NCBI GenBank assembly: GCA_050305935.1
Contig: JBNLGG010000010.1
Location: forward strand, 30,993 to 94,992
Direction of reading: 5' to 3'
Source: CAJXNP01 sp050305935
GTDB taxonomy: Bacteria; Bacteroidota; Bacteroidia; Cytophagales; Cyclobacteriaceae
Length of the DNA stretch: 64,000 nt
Positions 43,462 through 51,324 of the stretch are shown here, in pieces; the stretch's first letter is position 1, and every line of letters starts with the position of its first letter. The notes under the pieces were generated by a model. That model worked only from the letters and a program-made list of their open reading frames with translations, made no database searches and was not told the DNA's origin. A program made the position numbers and the translations under genes.

Positions 43462-44421
43462 ATGAAAATAGGAGATAAAGTACGCGTCATAAACGGATCG
43501 GAAGAAGGAAGGATCATTGAATTCAAAAACAATGGCATTGTAGAAATTGAAATCGAAGAGGGGTTTACCATCCCAGTGTTAAAAAAAGACCTGGTCGTGG
43601 TAGCAGAGGCGGAAGCTACCTATTTTGAAAAAAAGGCGCATCCTATTCCACCGGAAGCTGCTGTTTCGGCTAAACAACCTGTTAAAAACTCAGTAGATCA
43701 GAAGTACTTTCTTGCATACCTCCCCACAAATGAAAATGACTTAACTGTTAATTTTTATAATTATTCAGGGAGTAAAATCCTGTTTAACATTTCCGAAAAA
43801 AAAGACAGCGCGTCAAAATCCCTGGCTCATGGTGTACTGGAAACGGGAAAATCAGTTTTTGTCACTTACCTGAAAATGAATCAATTCGATCAATGGCCGG
43901 AATTTTTTATTCAAATCATTGGGATTAACCACACACTATCACCACTAACCCAGGCTAAGGAATATTCGATTAAACCAAAGGCAAAAACCTTTTTTATCTC
44001 GAAGGGACCAATACCTGGCGAAAGCAAACAGGGATATGTGCTTGGCTTGAAAAATGAGCAAAAAATAGAACCTGAAAAAATCAAGGAAAGCTTGTACACT
44101 TCGACGGAGGCAACTAAAGATACCCCGAAAAAACGACTGGGAGGGAACAGGACCATTGATCTGCACATCGAGAACATCAAATCTGATTTTCAAGAATTAA
44201 AGAAAGAGGAAATCCTGGAAGTACAGGTTGCTCACTTTGAAAAAGAACTTGACAAGGCCATTCAGGATGGGGTAGAAAGTATCAAGTTTATCCATGGAAT
44301 AGGCAATGGTTCTTTGAGACACATATTGCACAAAAAACTAAGTCAGGCAAGTCACATCAGGTATTTTGAAGATGCAGACAAGGGTAAATTTGGGTATGGT
44401 GCCACCGAAGTTCACCTTTGA
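43462..44421 (+). CDS. DUF2027 protein with C-terminal Smr domain
   Basis: 319 residues. The N-terminus is a KOW-like region (GDKVRVINGSEEGRIIEFKN), followed by the DUF2027 beta-rich middle. A linker leads to a C-terminal Smr domain of about 85 residues: TIDLHIENI (the LDLHG equivalent), FIHGIGNGSLRHILHKKL (HGxGxGxLR equivalent) and YFEDADKGKFGYGATEVHL. This architecture is widespread in Bacteroidota and of unknown function. Smr domains in other proteins nick DNA or bind/cleave RNA. The gene follows the photolyase by 1 bp, so a nucleic-acid maintenance role is plausible. Confidence 0.9.
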   Translation: MKIGDKVRVINGSEEGRIIEFKNNGIVEIEIEEGFTIPVLKKDLVVVAEAEATYFEKKAHPIPPEAAVSAKQPVKNSVDQKYFLAYLPTNENDLTVNFYNYSGSKILFNISEKKDSASKSLAHGVLETGKSVFVTYLKMNQFDQWPEFFIQIIGINHTLSPLTQAKEYSIKPKAKTFFISKGPIPGESKQGYVLGLKNEQKIEPEKIKESLYTSTEATKDTPKKRLGGNRTIDLHIENIKSDFQELKKEEILEVQVAHFEKELDKAIQDGVESIKFIHGIGNGSLRHILHKKLSQASHIRYFEDADKGKFGYGATEVHL

Positions 44422-44520
44422 TAAATGAGGGCGCTTTCCTTTTGTATAAGGTCAAATTAATTTCAGTTTTTTCAATTAATTACTAAATTAACCTAACTTG
44501 ACAATTATTAATCAGCAACT

Positions 44521-44925
44521 ATGGAATTCAACTTCAATGCCTTTATGGAAAGATATGCCCTTGAAATAGGCGGGCAATTTTCCGAATATGACAAAAACAA
44601 GTCTGTCATCATCGTGCCCCTACACGACAACAGATTTCAGGCCGTATTAGGAGTGGTAAAACACAATGAAAGGTTTGACAAGATTGGGGTAGAATTATCT
44701 TCAAAGGTCTGCCCTTTCAGCGATTCTTTTAATCTTAAGGAATTGTTAGAGGAGAACGCGAAAACCTGCTACGCCAAGCTGGTCATCGTAGACGACTACA
44801 TCAAAGTGGAAGGCTCGACATTTGTCAATAACATCAAGGAAGAGGGAATCAAGGAAATCATTCAGGAAGTAGCCAACGTGGCTGATGAATGGGAATACCG
44901 GTTAACCGGAAAAGACATCAACTAG
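44521..44925 (+). CDS. Conserved small protein of unknown function (134 aa)
   Basis: 134 residues, mostly alternating beta and helix (MEFNFNAFMERYALEIGGQF start; KSVIIVPLHDNRFQAVLGVV). The order helix-beta-beta-beta-helix recalls the CesT/YbjN chaperone-like fold, but I cannot confirm it and do not recognise the family. There is no signal peptide. It ends 65 bp before rnpB and starts 100 bp after the DUF2027 gene. Confidence 0.65.
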   Translation: MEFNFNAFMERYALEIGGQFSEYDKNKSVIIVPLHDNRFQAVLGVVKHNERFDKIGVELSSKVCPFSDSFNLKELLEENAKTCYAKLVIVDDYIKVEGSTFVNNIKEEGIKEIIQEVANVADEWEYRLTGKDIN

Positions 44926-44990
44926 TTTACACGCCATCCTTTACTTTATTTCTTCAAATCGTATATTTGAAAGGTAAAATATTTAATTCA

Positions 44991-45396
44991 TTGCAGGCCG
45001 CCTTATCGCTCCATGCACAGCTTGGGGAGGAAAGTCCGGACAACACAGAGCACCGTACTTCCTAACAGGAAGGCTTTCATCCCGATGGTTATTGGGATGG
45101 GGGACAGATAGTGCAACAGAAAATATACCGTCCGCCAGATGGCGGATAAGGGTGAAATGGTGAGGTAAGAGCTCACCGGGCTGGCAGTGATGTCGGTCGC
45201 TTGGCAAACCTTACGGGTTGAAAGATCAAATAGGTTCTGCTTTTTTCGCTAAGCGAAAATAAGGGCTGCTCGTCCAAGGAAGCTTTGCTTCGAGTAGAAT
45301 GGGTAGATCGATCAAGCCTGATGGTGACATCAGGATTAGACAAATGATAAGGATCCGCTAGTTGGCGGATACAGAATCCGGCTTACAGGCCTGCAA
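44991..45396 (+). ncRNA. rnpB: RNase P RNA component
   Basis: 406 nt. P1 forms by TTGCAGGCC (44991-44999) with GGCCTGCAA (45388-45396). Universal segments are present: GAGGAAAGTCCGGACA (45028-45043), AGGGTGAAATGGTGAGG with TAAGAGCTCACCGGG, and AATGGGTAGATCGATCAAGC with TGATGGTGACATCAGGATTA. ACAAATGATAAGGATCCG and CAGAATCCGGCTTACAGGCC close it. It is the bacterial type A fold. Two hairpins carry the TCCGCC...GGCGGAT motif (45129-45149 and 45355-45371). A T-rich stretch follows directly (45397-45412), then the start codon of the next gene at 45416. Confidence 0.95.
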
Positions 45397-45415
45397 TTTT
45401 TATTCTTTTTTTATT

Positions 45416-46567
45416 ATGGCTAAAATATTAATCATTGACGACGAGCAAAGCATCAGATCAACTTTGCGTGAAATTTTAGAATACGAAAAATACTCGATAG
45501 AAGAGGCAAAGGACGGGGAAGAAGGCTTCAAAAAAATAGAGTCTGGCAATTTTGACCTCGTCTTATGCGATGTGAAAATGCCAAAAATGAATGGTCTGGA
45601 GGTGCTTGAAAAAACACAGAAAAACGGCATCGAAGTACCGTTTATAATGATCTCCGCCCATGGCACCATTGAAACCGCCGTAGATGCTGTTAAAAAAGGC
45701 GCATACGATTTCATCCCCAAACCTCCCGATCTTAACCGGCTCCTGATTACTGTCAGGAATGCGCAGGAAAAATCCAGCCTGGTCACCGAGACGAAAGTCC
45801 TTAAAAAGAAAATATCAAGGACATTTGATATTGTGGGGGATTCGAAGGCAATTGAGAAAGTCAAAGAAACGATTGAAAAAGTAGCCCCAACCGATGCGAG
45901 AGTACTAGTAACCGGTGAAAATGGTACCGGAAAAGAGCTGGTAGCACGATGGATCCATCAACTCAGCAACAGATCTGGAAGCCCTCTGATAGAAGTCAAT
46001 TGCGCGGCAATACCATCAGAATTGATAGAAAGCGAACTTTTCGGCCACGAAAAAGGATCATTTACTTCTGCAGTAAAGCAGCGAATTGGAAAATTTGAAC
46101 AGGCAAACGAAGGAACGCTGTTTCTCGATGAAATAGGTGACATGAGCCTTTCTGCCCAGGCCAAAGTATTACGTGCTCTTCAGGAAAATAGAATCACCCG
46201 GGTCGGTGGCGACAAAGATATCTCCGTTAATGTTCGCGTGATAGCCGCCACAAATAAAGACTTAAAAAAGGAAATCGAGGCTGGTCATTTTAGGGAAGAT
46301 TTGTATCACAGGATTGGCGTTATACTAATCCATGTGCCGCCATTACGCGAAAGAAAGGAAGATATACCCGGGCTCGTTGATAAATTTCTCGACGATATCG
46401 CCGGGGAATATGGAAACAAAAAGAAAGAAATTGACGATTCGGCGATCGCAGAACTTCAGAAAATGGAATGGACTGGGAATATCAGAGAATTAAGGAATGT
46501 AACGGAAAGGCTCGTAATAATGAGCGGTCAGAAAATTACCAAAAGCGATATTGAAAAGTATGCATAA
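45416..46567 (+). CDS. NtrC-type response regulator without DNA-binding domain
   Basis: Start placed at ATG 45416 (MAKILIIDDEQS); the longer frame from 45362 lies inside rnpB and is rejected. 383 residues. The receiver domain has the phospho-Asp D52 (LVLCDVKMP) and Lys in FIPKP. The sigma-54 AAA+ domain has Walker A GENGTGKE (about 167-174), the sigma-54 loop GSFTSA (214-219; GAFTGA is the norm), Walker B TLFLDEIGD and the arginine-finger region FREDLYHRI. It ends IRELRNVTERLVIM, SGQKITKSDIEKYA with no Fis-type HTH. This fits a short group in Bacteroidota. It may act without DNA binding, or may not activate sigma-54 at all. No kinase is adjacent. Confidence 0.93.
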   Translation: MAKILIIDDEQSIRSTLREILEYEKYSIEEAKDGEEGFKKIESGNFDLVLCDVKMPKMNGLEVLEKTQKNGIEVPFIMISAHGTIETAVDAVKKGAYDFIPKPPDLNRLLITVRNAQEKSSLVTETKVLKKKISRTFDIVGDSKAIEKVKETIEKVAPTDARVLVTGENGTGKELVARWIHQLSNRSGSPLIEVNCAAIPSELIESELFGHEKGSFTSAVKQRIGKFEQANEGTLFLDEIGDMSLSAQAKVLRALQENRITRVGGDKDISVNVRVIAATNKDLKKEIEAGHFREDLYHRIGVILIHVPPLRERKEDIPGLVDKFLDDIAGEYGNKKKEIDDSAIAELQKMEWTGNIRELRNVTERLVIMSGQKITKSDIEKYA

Positions 46568-46594
46568 AGCGTTTAGCTGTGGATGCTAAACGCT
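46568..46594. terminator. Bidirectional terminator between the NtrC-like gene and a small lipoprotein gene
   Basis: AGCGTTTAGC (46568-46577) and GCTAAACGCT (46585-46594) form a perfect 10-bp stem with a 7-nt loop. The stem directly follows the regulator's stop and contains the stop codon of the opposing 41-residue gene. A T-rich tail follows on the plus strand. Confidence 0.75.
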
Positions 46595-46711
46595 CTTAGT
46601 AGGTTTTTCTATTTTCTTTATACTATCCTTCGTATAGGTAGGACAGGTTCTCTGTGTACAAGCTCCTAATGAAGCAAGAAATATTACTAAGGCAACGATT
46701 TTTAGTTTCAT
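46586..46711 (-). CDS. Small lipoprotein, 41 residues
   Basis: ATG at 46711 and TAG at 46586-46588 give 41 residues: a lipoprotein signal (LASLGAC, lipid Cys18) then TQRTCPTYTKDSIKKIEKPT. After processing only about 24 residues remain. The stop lies in the terminator stem. A clean lipobox, a short gene and a matching terminator argue that it is real. Such minimal lipoproteins are common in Cytophagales and have no known function. Confidence 0.65.
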   Translation of the reverse strand: MKLKIVALVIFLASLGACTQRTCPTYTKDSIKKIEKPTKSV

Positions 46712-46806
46712 AATTGAATCAGTTTATTCATACTTGACAAAAATAAAAAAAATATGTTTTTATGAAATATAAATAAAATACAATGTAATATTAATTTAAT
46801 TAAAAT

Positions 46807-47796
46807 TCAAATCACCATAAGATTGCAGCCCCGCAACTCTGAATTATCAAATCTTCCAAGAACCTCAAACGTACCATCATCATTCATATTGCCAAGGTCC
46901 CTGGTTTCTATAAAAGCGCAGGTTTCTATGTTGGCCAGGTCGATAATATTAATTGCACCGGTTTTATGGTCTCTTTTCAAGGTAAAAGGATCATTGATTT
47001 CCCGGGTCAATATTTTCATCGTCGGAGGGCACATGAACTTTCCATCACCGCAAGAATATGCCTGCGACAAAAGTTCTGTCATGCCATATTCGGAATGTAC
47101 CATTTCCACCGAAAAGCCCTTTTTTATGTGACCATGAACTTCCACCCTGGTCATTTCTTTCCTCCTCCCCTTCATTCCGCCTGTCTCGATGACGATCAAA
47201 TCTTCCACATTTACCGAATATTGGTGACAGAAATCCAATAATCCGAAGGTCACACCAAACAAAATCGTCTTCCTGGAATCGTGTTTTAGCTTTTGCAGTT
47301 TTTCATGTAGCCGGTCAAATTCATTTAAATAAAACCCCGAAAAAGCAGAACTACTCCTCTTAATAAAATGATCTACCATATATACCAATGAAGAGTTGCC
47401 ACGCTCCAGGTAAGAGGGAAGCAAAGCCAAAATATGATAATTGTCCAGGGATCCGTAAAACTCATTAAAAATTCTCTCGGAGTTCCTGAGGTACAAACCC
47501 GGATCGCTGACATAGTGCTTGCTCGTTTCAGAACCTGTGGTGCCAGAACTTTCGAAAATCATTTCTTCCTCCCAGGCGCCAGTTTTAACCGGGAAATGTT
47601 TAAAAAACTCTATGGGAAGAAATGGAATTTCCGTAATGGTTGTTACAGCAGCAGTGTTCCTACCCAGCAATTCAATATAACTTCGATAGATTTCGTTATT
47701 TTGCGCTTGAAAATGAAATAACTCTAATGCAAAATCATTAAAATTATCGTTATTAACTGAAAATAGATTTTCCCGAAAACTTTCGATGGTTTTCAC
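46807..47796 (-). CDS. LuxE/PaaK-type acyl-protein synthetase family enzyme
   Basis: 329 residues. It has the ANL-like phosphate loop IFESSGTTGSETSKHYV (about 82-98). The conserved LuxE segments are LPSYLERGNSSLVYM, FGLLDFC, IVIETGGMKGRRKEMTR and SEYGMTELLSQAY, and it ends in an ADNSELRG-like region (GRFDNSELRGCNL). In luminescent bacteria LuxE activates fatty acid. Stand-alone homologues in Bacteroidota are of unknown substrate, and a role in surface lipid or polysaccharide acylation is possible. It is divergent from a lipoprotein gene with an 18-bp gap. Confidence 0.85.
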   Translation of the reverse strand: MKTIESFRENLFSVNNDNFNDFALELFHFQAQNNEIYRSYIELLGRNTAAVTTITEIPFLPIEFFKHFPVKTGAWEEEMIFESSGTTGSETSKHYVSDPGLYLRNSERIFNEFYGSLDNYHILALLPSYLERGNSSLVYMVDHFIKRSSSAFSGFYLNEFDRLHEKLQKLKHDSRKTILFGVTFGLLDFCHQYSVNVEDLIVIETGGMKGRRKEMTRVEVHGHIKKGFSVEMVHSEYGMTELLSQAYSCGDGKFMCPPTMKILTREINDPFTLKRDHKTGAINIIDLANIETCAFIETRDLGNMNDDGTFEVLGRFDNSELRGCNLMVI

Positions 47797-47814
47797 AGTA
47801 TCCTAAAGAGTTGA

Positions 47815-48528
47815 ATGGTCAAAAATAAAACAAATATGTTTCGGAATCTGGTTTATCTGATAATCTTCCTCACCATTGGGTTGTTCATTTCATGTATCAA
47901 TGAGCCTGAACTACCCATCGAACCTTCCATTAATCTGAAGTCATTCACTTTTAAAGAAATTCCCGACAGTTTTCAGGATTCTATCATCATCGAAATCGAT
48001 TTCAAGGATGGTGATGGAGATTTGGGCCTGACGGATTTTGACACCTTACCACCTTACCATGAGATGGACTCTATACCGAAGGTTGGCGGTGGCTTTGTCA
48101 AGCTGATCGACGCGACCTCTCCTGAATATGATACCCTTCCTCCTTACGACCCAAATATTCTTTGCAGGTATTGGGAAACGGTGATACCGGCTGACTCAAA
48201 TAGCATATTTTACGTAAACAGGAATCCGCATCATTTTAACTTTCATTGTGACATATTGGTAAAGCAGAATAATGGAAAATTTGTGCCTTATGATTTTTTA
48301 GAGGAAAGGTGTAGCCCAGGGCTCAACGGAAGGTTTTTTGTTCTCAACACCACCGGTAAAGAAAGGCCTCTGGAAGGGGTGTTAAGGTTTGGTAGCCGAC
48401 TAGGGTTTAAACTACTATTTCCCACCCAAACCCTCAAATTGAGAATTTACATAGAAGACAGGAGGTTAAACCGAAGTAACGTTGTTGAATCAGAAGAATT
48501 TCCTCTGTCTCGGTTCCTCACCATCTAA
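47815..48528 (+). CDS. Lipoprotein of unknown function (237 aa)
   Basis: 237 residues from ATG 47815; ATG 47836 would give a shorter signal. Lipobox LFISC (Cys27). The mature part has the segment IIIEIDFKDGDGDLGLTDFD, an acidic, possibly calcium-binding stretch, and a beta-rich C-terminus (LKLRIYIEDRRLNRSN). The FKDGDGDLG pattern is common in Bacteroidota lipoproteins of unknown role. It starts 18 bp from the divergent LuxE-like gene and ends 2 bp before the convergent E1 gene. Confidence 0.8.
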   Translation: MVKNKTNMFRNLVYLIIFLTIGLFISCINEPELPIEPSINLKSFTFKEIPDSFQDSIIIEIDFKDGDGDLGLTDFDTLPPYHEMDSIPKVGGGFVKLIDATSPEYDTLPPYDPNILCRYWETVIPADSNSIFYVNRNPHHFNFHCDILVKQNNGKFVPYDFLEERCSPGLNGRFFVLNTTGKERPLEGVLRFGSRLGFKLLFPTQTLKLRIYIEDRRLNRSNVVESEEFPLSRFLTI

Positions 48529-48530
48529 AC

Positions 48531-50975
48531 CTAATAAATCGACGGATATTTGCGCGGGTCAAACTCATGCATCATCTGGTAAGCGAATTCAAAGATGTCT
48601 TCCTCATTTGGCTTCGAAAAGTAATCGCCATCACTGCCATAAGCAGGCCTATGCTCCTTAGATGAAACCGTTAACGGTTTTGAATCGAGGTATTTGTAAC
48701 CATCATGTTTGTCTAATACATAGCTCATCATGTAGGACGCGCTACCACCTGGTACATCTTCATCGGCAAAAATGACCCTGTTTGTCTTTTTTATAGAATT
48801 AAGGATAATCTTTGGCAAGTCAAATGGAACGAGCGTCTGCACATCTATAATTTCCAAAGAAACTCCGAATTCCTCCAATTGTTCAGCCGCTGTCAAAGCC
48901 ACACTTACCATCGCACCATAAGTAACTACCGTTATGTCTATTCCCTCCCTGAGCACTTCCGGCACACCCAGGGGAACGGTAAACTCGACCAAATTGTCAG
49001 GAATTCTTTCCTTTATCCTATACCCCTTTAAGGTCTCAATAATCACTGCCGGATCATCAGAACGAAGAATCGTATTATAAAATCCAGCCGCTTGCGTCAT
49101 ATTTCTCGGTACGATGACATATATTCCCCGCATACTACCCAATATCATTCCCAGGGGTGATCCCGAATGCCACACCCCCTCTAAACGGTGCCCCCTTGTC
49201 CTGATTATTAGGGGAGCTTTTTGCCGTCCTACTGTTCTGTATTGAAGGCAGGCCAGGTCATCCGATAGCGTCTGGATGGCATAGATCAAATAGTCAACAT
49301 ATTGTATTTCGGCAATGGGTCTAAGTCCTCGCAACGCACAGCCAATCCCCTGCCCTATGATAGTAGTTTCCCTGATACTCGTATCCGTAACACGAAGGTC
49401 TCCATATTTCTTCTGCAATCCCGCAAAAGCCTGGTTTACATCGCCAATTTTGCCTACATCCTCACCAAAGGCTAATATCCTCGGATCCCTGGCAAAATTC
49501 ACATCAAAACAGGCTTGAAGCACTTCCCTACCATCTACCAGTTTGCTTTTTTTACTGTAAACAGGCCTGACTTCGGGCACTTTCAATGCGGAGTCTACCG
49601 ACTGGCTGTATTGATGTGTACTGTAATCTTTTTGATTTCTCTCATCCCTGTCTTTGAGCCACTCCTGGATTTTAGTCTTCGCCTTCGACTGTTCTTTAAT
49701 AAACCGCCTCAGGGAAAACTTCAAGGCCTTGATCGTGTCTTGCTTAAGAGGATCGGGGTTGGTCTGAAGATCGGCTCTTAGTTTTGTTACCTCCTCATCG
49801 GGGCCCAGCTCCGCATTCAGTTGATCCAATAGAACCAATGCATCTTTGCGATCCTTGTCTACCACTTTCAGGTAATCCTTCCATGCGTGATTTTTTGCCT
49901 CGCGAACATGCTTAATCGCCTCCGCTTCAATCCCGTCTAATTGACCCTGATGGGCAAATTCATTTTGCAGTATCCACTCTTTGAATTTTTTATTGCAGTC
50001 ATACTCCTCCTCCCACCTAAGCCTTTCCGGCGACTTATATCTTTCATGTGATCCTGATGTGGAGTGGCCCTGGGGCTGCGTAAGTTCTGCTACATGAACC
50101 ACTACCGGAACATGCTCTTCCCTGCATATTTTTGCATATTTCTTAAAAGTCTCAACCAGTGCCGGGTAATCCCATCCGTTCACCTTAACAATTTCGATCC
50201 CTTTTTGACTTTCTGTTCGTTGAAAACCGGCAAGCGCCTCAGAAATATCAGCTTTTGTGGTGTGCAGTTCATTTGGAACTGAAATTCCGTAGCCATCGTC
50301 CCAGACCGCTATCATCATTGGGATTTGCAGGACACCGGCAGCATTGATGGATTCAAAAAATATTCCCTCTGATGTAGCTCCATTACCAATACTTCCGAAC
50401 GCGATTTCATTTCCATGTACAGAAAAATTCTTCATCCCCGAAAGCTCAGGGTTATTTCTGTACATTTTAGAAGCATAAGCCAATCCCACTAACCTCGGCA
50501 TCTGCGCTGCAGTAGGCGAGACATCCGCAGAGCTATTATACATTTTTGTTTGATCCAGCCATTGTCCTTTTTCATCCAGAAGATGTGTCGCAAAATGACC
50601 ATTCATCATCCTACCACCAGACATTGGCTCGTATTCTACGTCGGTATGCGCATAAAGCTGCGCAAAAAACTGCTGGACAGTTACCACGCCCAGTGCCATC
50701 ATCCAGGTTTGATCACGGTAATAGCCTGATCTGAAATCACCTTTCTTAAATGCCTTTGCCATGGCAATCTGGCATATTTCCTTTCCATCCCCAAAAATCC
50801 CAAACTTGGCTTTTCCTGTGAAAACTTCCTTTCGGCCAAGCAAACTGGCATGACGACTGATCATCGCCATTTTATAATCATTTAAGATTTCTTCAACTGA
50901 GATGTCAACACCTTTTATTGCCTTGGTAGAATCCACTTTTATGTCTTTAGTTGGTGACCGTTCGCAAAGTTCCAA
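48531..50975 (-). CDS. Fused alpha/beta E1 component of a 2-oxoacid dehydrogenase complex
   Basis: 814 residues from TTG 50975; no ATG lies close. GTG 50936 is an alternative, and the first ATG would cut the alpha domain. The alpha part (1 to about 430) has MISRHASLLGRKEVFTGKAK, FRSGYYRDQTWMMALG, GGRMMNGHFATHLLDEKGQW and the TPP motif GNGATSEGIFFESINAAGV, ending in VWDDGYGIS in place of the usual GDG and NN. The beta part (from about 475) has GREVLQACFDVNFARDPRIL, AFGEDVGKIGDVNQAFAGL, KAPLIIRTRGHR and VTYGAMVSVALTAAE. This fusion is the usual branched-chain/pyruvate-type E1 of Bacteroidota. E2 and E3 are not in the window. Confidence 0.92.
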   Translation of the reverse strand: MELCERSPTKDIKVDSTKAIKGVDISVEEILNDYKMAMISRHASLLGRKEVFTGKAKFGIFGDGKEICQIAMAKAFKKGDFRSGYYRDQTWMMALGVVTVQQFFAQLYAHTDVEYEPMSGGRMMNGHFATHLLDEKGQWLDQTKMYNSSADVSPTAAQMPRLVGLAYASKMYRNNPELSGMKNFSVHGNEIAFGSIGNGATSEGIFFESINAAGVLQIPMMIAVWDDGYGISVPNELHTTKADISEALAGFQRTESQKGIEIVKVNGWDYPALVETFKKYAKICREEHVPVVVHVAELTQPQGHSTSGSHERYKSPERLRWEEEYDCNKKFKEWILQNEFAHQGQLDGIEAEAIKHVREAKNHAWKDYLKVVDKDRKDALVLLDQLNAELGPDEEVTKLRADLQTNPDPLKQDTIKALKFSLRRFIKEQSKAKTKIQEWLKDRDERNQKDYSTHQYSQSVDSALKVPEVRPVYSKKSKLVDGREVLQACFDVNFARDPRILAFGEDVGKIGDVNQAFAGLQKKYGDLRVTDTSIRETTIIGQGIGCALRGLRPIAEIQYVDYLIYAIQTLSDDLACLQYRTVGRQKAPLIIRTRGHRLEGVWHSGSPLGMILGSMRGIYVIVPRNMTQAAGFYNTILRSDDPAVIIETLKGYRIKERIPDNLVEFTVPLGVPEVLREGIDITVVTYGAMVSVALTAAEQLEEFGVSLEIIDVQTLVPFDLPKIILNSIKKTNRVIFADEDVPGGSASYMMSYVLDKHDGYKYLDSKPLTVSSKEHRPAYGSDGDYFSKPNEEDIFEFAYQMMHEFDPRKYPSIY

Positions 50976-51324
50976 ATATATGACAGGTAAACAAATCTAA
51001 AAAATATTTATCTCAATCAAAAACATGACATTGACAAATAACAATATTTTTCACCTGTCAATAAACTATAATTAAGCCTTGATCAATATTTTATTTTGTT
51101 CTACCACATGTTTTCAATACAATATTCCGACCAACAATTTCTACCAAAAATATTCTGACAAATACTTAATATAAAAAAACGTTTGCTGATGACCATAAAA
51201 TCGGGATTTGATTTAAAAACCAAATAAAAAATACTTTTTCCTTTCTTTTCCTAAAACCATTGATATAAAAAGGTGAATTTGAGGATATTTGCCAAAGTCA
51301 ATTTCAAGGAAAAAAATAACAATC
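50976..51324. other. AT-rich gap between the E1 and ald genes
   Basis: No gene is seen in these 349 bp. ATTGACA (51030-51036) and TGTCAAT (51056-51062) are inverted arms 19 bp apart, a weak operator candidate on the E1 side. An AAGGA site (51306-51310) lies 15 bp before the ald ATG. The rest is AT-rich divergent promoter DNA. Confidence 0.4.

Noticed and set aside
45362..45415. Longer start of the NtrC-like regulator
   Set aside because: The extra 18 codons lie inside the 3' part of rnpB, and the receiver domain begins at ATG 45416.
51030..51062. Inverted repeat ATTGACA...TGTCAAT before E1
   Set aside because: Short arms with a 19-bp spacer in AT-rich DNA; only noted in the gap entry, not claimed as an operator.
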